From assembly GCA_020047725.1 (NCBI GenBank), contig JAIFNM010000330.1:1-8921 (forward strand): DNA of 8,921 nt, in the 5' to 3' direction. The DNA is from Betaproteobacteria bacterium. GTDB taxonomy: Bacteria; Pseudomonadota; Gammaproteobacteria; Burkholderiales; Rhodocyclaceae. The notes under the pieces are model-generated. The model saw only the letters and a list, made by a program, of their open reading frames with translations. It searched no databases and was not told the origin of the DNA. A program made the position numbers and the translations under genes. Positions 5,602 through 8,921 of this stretch are shown here, piece after piece (the first letter of the stretch is position 1; each line of letters starts with the position of its first letter).

Positions 5602-6821
5602 TGTTGGTGCACCAGTTCAAACTGCATTACATCGGTGCAAGCGCTATTGAATCCGGCCTGGCAATAGGACAGGTAAAAGCGCCAAAGACGATGGAAGCGC
5701 TCGTCAAAACCCTGCGCCTCAATAGCCGGCCACTGCTGCATGAAGCGCACGGACCACTCAGCCAGCGTGCGCGAGTAGTCCGGGCCGAAAGCAAGAACGT
5801 CGCTCAACGCCAGCCCGGCCTTGGTCGTTTGCCGCTCGAACTCCGACGGACTGGGCAGCATGCCGCCCGGAAAGACATGCTGCTGAATAAAGTCTGTGCC
5901 ACGTCGGTAACGCGCAAACAACTCGTCGCGAATGGTGATGCTTTGTACCAGCGCTCGCCCTCCGGGCGCCAGCATCCGTTTCAGTGTCTCGAAATAGCTC
6001 GGCCACCAGCGTTCGCCAACCGCTTCGAACATTTCTATCGAAACAATGTAATCGTATTTCTCGCCTGTCAAATCACGGTAATCACACAAATCGAGCCTGA
6101 CCTGCCCATCCAGCCCTGCACGGACCATCCGCTGCCTCGCAAATTCAAGTTGCGCCGGCGACAGGGTTACCCCGTGAACCTTCAGACCGGCTTCGCCTGC
6201 GGCCACCTCGGCAAAGCCACCCCAGCCGCAGCCTATTTCAAGAACGCGCTGCCCGGGATGAGCGTTGAGACGACTGATGATCCGGCGATATTTGGCCAGT
6301 TGCGCCTGTTGCAATGAACGAGCATCATCGCCTTCAAACAGGGCGCTGGAATACGTCATCGTCGGATCAAGCCAGAGACGATAGAAGTCGTTGCCCAGAT
6401 CGTAGTGCGCCATGATGTTTCGCCGCGACCCGGTGCGCGTATTGTCATTGAACAGATGGCGCAAACGGGCTGAAAGCAGCCGCCACCATTGTCCGTAAAC
6501 AGCATGCGAAAGCGCATCGCGGTTACTGGCCAGCAAGGTCAGCAAGGCGACCAGGTCCGGCGTATCCCATTCCCCGTCAATCCACGCTTCGGCAAAACCA
6601 ACATCGCCACGTTCAAGAATACTGTCGAACACGGTCCAGTTCCTGATCTCCAGCGTGACTGATGCGCCGCCTTGACCGCAGCACACCGTGCCGCCATCGG
6701 GCAGGCGAACTTCAAGCGTTCCATGAGCGATCTTTTCCAGCAGGCCGAGCACGGCTTTTGCGTTGCGCGGCCAATGTATCGCTGAAGCCGGCAAAATGAA
6801 GGTGTTCTGAAAAAGGCTCAT
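5598..6821 (-). CDS. CFA-synthase-like SAM-dependent methyltransferase
   Basis: This is a 407-residue protein of the cyclopropane-fatty-acyl-phospholipid synthase family, which uses S-adenosylmethionine to add a one-carbon unit to double bonds of phospholipid acyl chains at the inner membrane. The N-terminal lipid-recognition region spans about 1-130. The family signature H-Y-D-L-G-N-D-F-Y is at 139-147, the SAM loop V-L-E-I-G-C-G-W-G-G at 193-202, and D-Y-R-D-L at 247-251. Glu266 (M-F-E-A-V-G) and Tyr349 (D-Y-S-R-T-L) match active-site residues of E. coli Cfa. However, Ser159 and Gln293 replace the cysteine and histidine that bind bicarbonate there, so the product may be a methylated rather than a cyclopropane chain. 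It is coupled by ATGA overlaps to DUF1365 upstream and the CHI-like gene downstream. Calling it cfa outright would overstate what is known. Confidence 0.92.
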   Translation of the reverse strand: MSLFQNTFILPASAIHWPRNAKAVLGLLEKIAHGTLEVRLPDGGTVCCGQGGASVTLEIRNWTVFDSILERGDVGFAEAWIDGEWDTPDLVALLTLLASNRDALSHAVYGQWWRLLSARLRHLFNDNTRTGSRRNIMAHYDLGNDFYRLWLDPTMTYSSALFEGDDARSLQQAQLAKYRRIISRLNAHPGQRVLEIGCGWGGFAEVAAGEAGLKVHGVTLSPAQLEFARQRMVRAGLDGQVRLDLCDYRDLTGEKYDYIVSIEMFEAVGERWWPSYFETLKRMLAPGGRALVQSITIRDELFARYRRGTDFIQQHVFPGGMLPSPSEFERQTTKAGLALSDVLAFGPDYSRTLAEWSVRFMQQWPAIEAQGFDERFHRLWRFYLSYCQAGFNSACTDVMQFELVHQQ

Positions 6822-7609
6822 CGTGTCGTCTCCTCAAATGGGGGTTCGGGCTTGGTAAAAAATGGCACGCGCTTTAGCCACAGACGGAGCGCCTGCCAGT
6901 GAATCCGGATGACAACACCCAGCGTCAGCAATGGATAGCCAAAAAACGCCTTTAACAATGAAGCGCTGCCAAGCGGTGCCGCCGTACCGGAAAGTGCCGT
7001 GTGCAGCAGGTCTCCCGCCGCATCACCGTGGTCAATACTCGCCATCCGCCAACTGACGGCCTCACTCGACGAAGGAGCAGATCGATCCTTGGCCAAAAAG
7101 CGGAAGCGGTAATAGCCCGACACCGCCATGAATGGTGAAACATGGAATACCTTCTCCCGTTCAATCACCTCGCCGTCGACAATTGGCCGTCGGTCCTGAT
7201 GTGCCAACAGGTAGTTATGGCGCTCTCCAAAGGTATTGTTTACTTCTGCCAGAACGGCCACGAGATCACCTCCCGAGTTGTGGCAATACCAGAAGCTGAC
7301 GGGATTGAAGACGAATCCAAGTACGCGGGGAAAACACTGCAGGCTGATCTCACCATCGGCAACTATTCCATTGCTGGACAACAGATCGCCAATCCACGCC
7401 AAAGGGTGTGAACCATCGCGTGCGCCATGATCGGAAAAGTGAAAGCTGAAGAGATTGAAACGATTGACCGAGAACAGCCAATTCCCCGCGGCCTCGATGT
7501 TCTTCAGCGGCAGCAGGAAAAAGTAGACCGGATACACGAACTGATGGCCGGCCGGTCGCAATCGCCGATGCATGACCTGCCCGAAGAATAGTTGAGCAGG
7601 CTTGCTCAT
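6818..7609 (-). CDS. DUF1365 family protein
   Basis: This is a 263-residue protein with family hallmarks throughout: G-Q-V-M-H-R-R-L-R-P-A-G-H-Q-F-V-Y-P-V-Y (10-29), S-D-H-G-A-R-D-G (59-66), F-N-P-V-S-F-W-Y-C-H (101-110), N-N-T-F-G-E-R-H-N-Y-L-L (124-135) and K-V-F-H-V-S-P-F (153-160). The many conserved His, Asn and acidic residues hint at a catalytic or metal site, but no activity is established that I can cite. A hydrophobic stretch near the end (P-L-L-T-L-G-V-V-I-R-I-H) may touch the membrane. The gene nearly always sits between an FAD amine-oxidase-like gene and a CFA-like gene, exactly as here, so it probably acts on the same lipid. It overlaps both neighbours as ATGA. The start ATG at 7609 is supported by the early match to the family pattern. 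Confidence 0.92.
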   Translation of the reverse strand: MSKPAQLFFGQVMHRRLRPAGHQFVYPVYFFLLPLKNIEAAGNWLFSVNRFNLFSFHFSDHGARDGSHPLAWIGDLLSSNGIVADGEISLQCFPRVLGFVFNPVSFWYCHNSGGDLVAVLAEVNNTFGERHNYLLAHQDRRPIVDGEVIEREKVFHVSPFMAVSGYYRFRFLAKDRSAPSSSEAVSWRMASIDHGDAAGDLLHTALSGTAAPLGSASLLKAFFGYPLLTLGVVIRIHWQALRLWLKRVPFFTKPEPPFEETTR

Positions 7610-8921
7610 GCGGCAAGCTCGCTGTTACGTGGCGCGGCAAGTGAATGCTCACCGGCTTCACCACTCTGCCACGGCGCCTTGCAACCCAAGGCATTGGCCA
7701 CCTTCAATCCGGACTTCAGGCCGTCCTCGTGGAAGCCGTAACCATTCCATGCGCCGCAAAACCAAACACCCTGCTGGCCGGAGATTGAAGCCAGACGGCG
7801 CTGCGCCACGATGGCGGCGCTGTCAAACAGCGGGTGCGCATAGTCAAACTCCGCTATGATCTTGTCGCGAGCCGGTTCCTGTTGCGGATTCAGGGAAACC
7901 ATCAATGGCGTCTTGAACGGCAGGGGCTGCAAGCGATTGATCAGGTAGGAAACACTGACCGGGCGTTGATTCAGTTCATCCTTGCTCGAAAGATAGTTCC
8001 AGGCCGACCACAGCGACGGATCGCGTGGCAGCAACGCTGCATCGGTGTGCAGGACCGCCCGGTTCTGTTCATAACGGATGGCACCAAGAAGCTCGCGCTC
8101 TTCCTGCGTTGCCGTATTTCCAAGAATGGCCAAGGCCTGATCGCTGTGGCACGCCAGAACGACCTGATCAAAACGCTCGATGCCGTTTCGTGTCCTCAGC
8201 AAAACCCCACCTTGATCGCGACTGAGACCGAGCACGGGAGAACTCAGGCGGACGTCACGCAGTGCTCCGGCGAGCTTTCTGACATATTCACGGCCACCGC
8301 CCTGTACCGTGCGCCAGAGGGGTCGATCAAAGACCTGAAGCAAACCGTGGTTACGGCAAAAGCGAACAAACGTCGCCAGCGGATAGTCAAGCATCTGCCC
8401 GGCAGGGCAGGACCAGATTGCCGCACCCATTGGCAACAGGTACCACTCGGCAAACGGCTGTGAATAGGCTCTTTCGTTCAGAAAATCCCGGAGCGAACGA
8501 TCATCATCCGGATGCGCTGCCAGCCACGCCACACTTTCCTTGTTGAAACGCAGAATATCAGCCAGCATGCGCCAGAATTTCGGACGAAACAGATTCCGCT
8601 TCTGCCCGAAAACTGTCGCCAGACTGCTGCCGGACCATTCGACATTCGGCTGTTCAAGACTGACCGCAAACGACATCTCTGTTTCGACGCTAGCGACACC
8701 AAGATATGAAAACAACGCTGTCAGATTCGGGTAGGTATGAGTATTGAATACCAGGAAGCCGGTGTCGACCGGATGATTGATGCCTTCAAGAGTCACATCG
8801 ACAGTGTTCGTGTGGCCACCAAGGTAGCTCCCGGCTTCGTAGAGAGTCACTTCATGCCGCTGGGCAAGGAGCCAGGCACTGCTCAGACCCGAGATCCCCG
8901 CGCCGACGACGGCAATACGTT
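7606..8921 (-). CDS. FAD-dependent amine-oxidase-like oxidoreductase (5' end outside window)
   Basis: About 438 residues are visible. The reading frame stays open to the window edge, so the GTG at 8850 is not the start. The first visible residues R-I-A-V-V-G-A-G-I-S-G-L form the FAD-binding G-x-G-x-x-G loop, followed by the strand ending L-Y-E-A and then G-G-H-T-N-T-V, so only one to three N-terminal residues are probably missing. Other family features are P-V-D-T-G-F-L-V-F-N, a central W-Y-L-L-P-M-G-A-A-I-W-S-C segment, V-V-L-A-C-H-S-D-Q-A-L and the C-terminal F-C-G-A-W-N-G-Y-G-F-H-E-D-G-L-K-S-G, which closes the FAD site. The enzyme class resembles flavin amine oxidases and phytoene-desaturase-like proteins; in this operon type a fatty-acyl chain is the likely substrate. 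The stop overlaps the DUF1365 start as ATGA. Confidence 0.93.
   Translation of the reverse strand, partial: RIAVVGAGISGLSSAWLLAQRHEVTLYEAGSYLGGHTNTVDVTLEGINHPVDTGFLVFNTHTYPNLTALFSYLGVASVETEMSFAVSLEQPNVEWSGSSLATVFGQKRNLFRPKFWRMLADILRFNKESVAWLAAHPDDDRSLRDFLNERAYSQPFAEWYLLPMGAAIWSCPAGQMLDYPLATFVRFCRNHGLLQVFDRPLWRTVQGGGREYVRKLAGALRDVRLSSPVLGLSRDQGGVLLRTRNGIERFDQVVLACHSDQALAILGNTATQEERELLGAIRYEQNRAVLHTDAALLPRDPSLWSAWNYLSSKDELNQRPVSVSYLINRLQPLPFKTPLMVSLNPQQEPARDKIIAEFDYAHPLFDSAAIVAQRRLASISGQQGVWFCGAWNGYGFHEDGLKSGLKVANALGCKAPWQSGEAGEHSLAAPRNSELAA

Overview
The window looks like part of a betaproteobacterial chromosome, probably Rhodocyclales (Dechloromonas/Azonexus/Accumulibacter-like). This is inferred from the moderately high GC, the style of the proteins and the gene order; no rRNA or other marker gene is present to fix the taxon. 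There are no tRNAs, insertion sequences, CRISPR arrays or phage genes. The DNA is densely coding: two converging gene groups meet at about 2.05 kb.

Left part, plus strand (16-2026): a YraN-family nuclease-fold protein, a small predicted exported HIRAN-domain protein, a SIS-domain protein of the DiaA/GmhA type, and a two-BON-domain lipoprotein of the DolP type. In E. coli the order is yraN-diaA-dolP, so this is the same conserved block with the HIRAN gene inserted. The diaA and dolP genes overlap as ATGA. A strong hairpin (2057-2087) followed by a T-rich run closes the block.

Right part, minus strand (8921 down to 2075): a tightly packed operon of at least eight genes. In transcription order they are an FAD-dependent amine-oxidase-like protein (start just outside the window), a DUF1365 protein, a CFA-synthase-like methyltransferase, a secreted chalcone-isomerase-like protein, a GPH/MFS_2-type transporter broken by a frameshift, a DUF3833 lipoprotein, a short-chain dehydrogenase and an NTF2/SnoaL-like protein. 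Nearly every junction is a 1-4 base overlap, so translation is probably coupled along the operon. Oxidoreductase, DUF1365 and CFA-like methyltransferase genes travel together in many proteobacteria. From memory, similar sets lie near light- or singlet-oxygen-responsive regulators and are linked to unusual (methylated or furan) membrane fatty acids. The reasonable inference is a lipid-modification pathway: cytoplasmic enzymes alter phospholipid acyl chains, while exported CHI-like, lipoprotein and transporter parts act at the envelope.

The main oddities are the transporter frameshift near 4392-4397, which looks like a small deletion of about 28 bases; altered bicarbonate-pocket residues in the CFA-like enzyme; a terminator stem that also encodes the last codons of the converging gene; and a predicted exported HIRAN domain.
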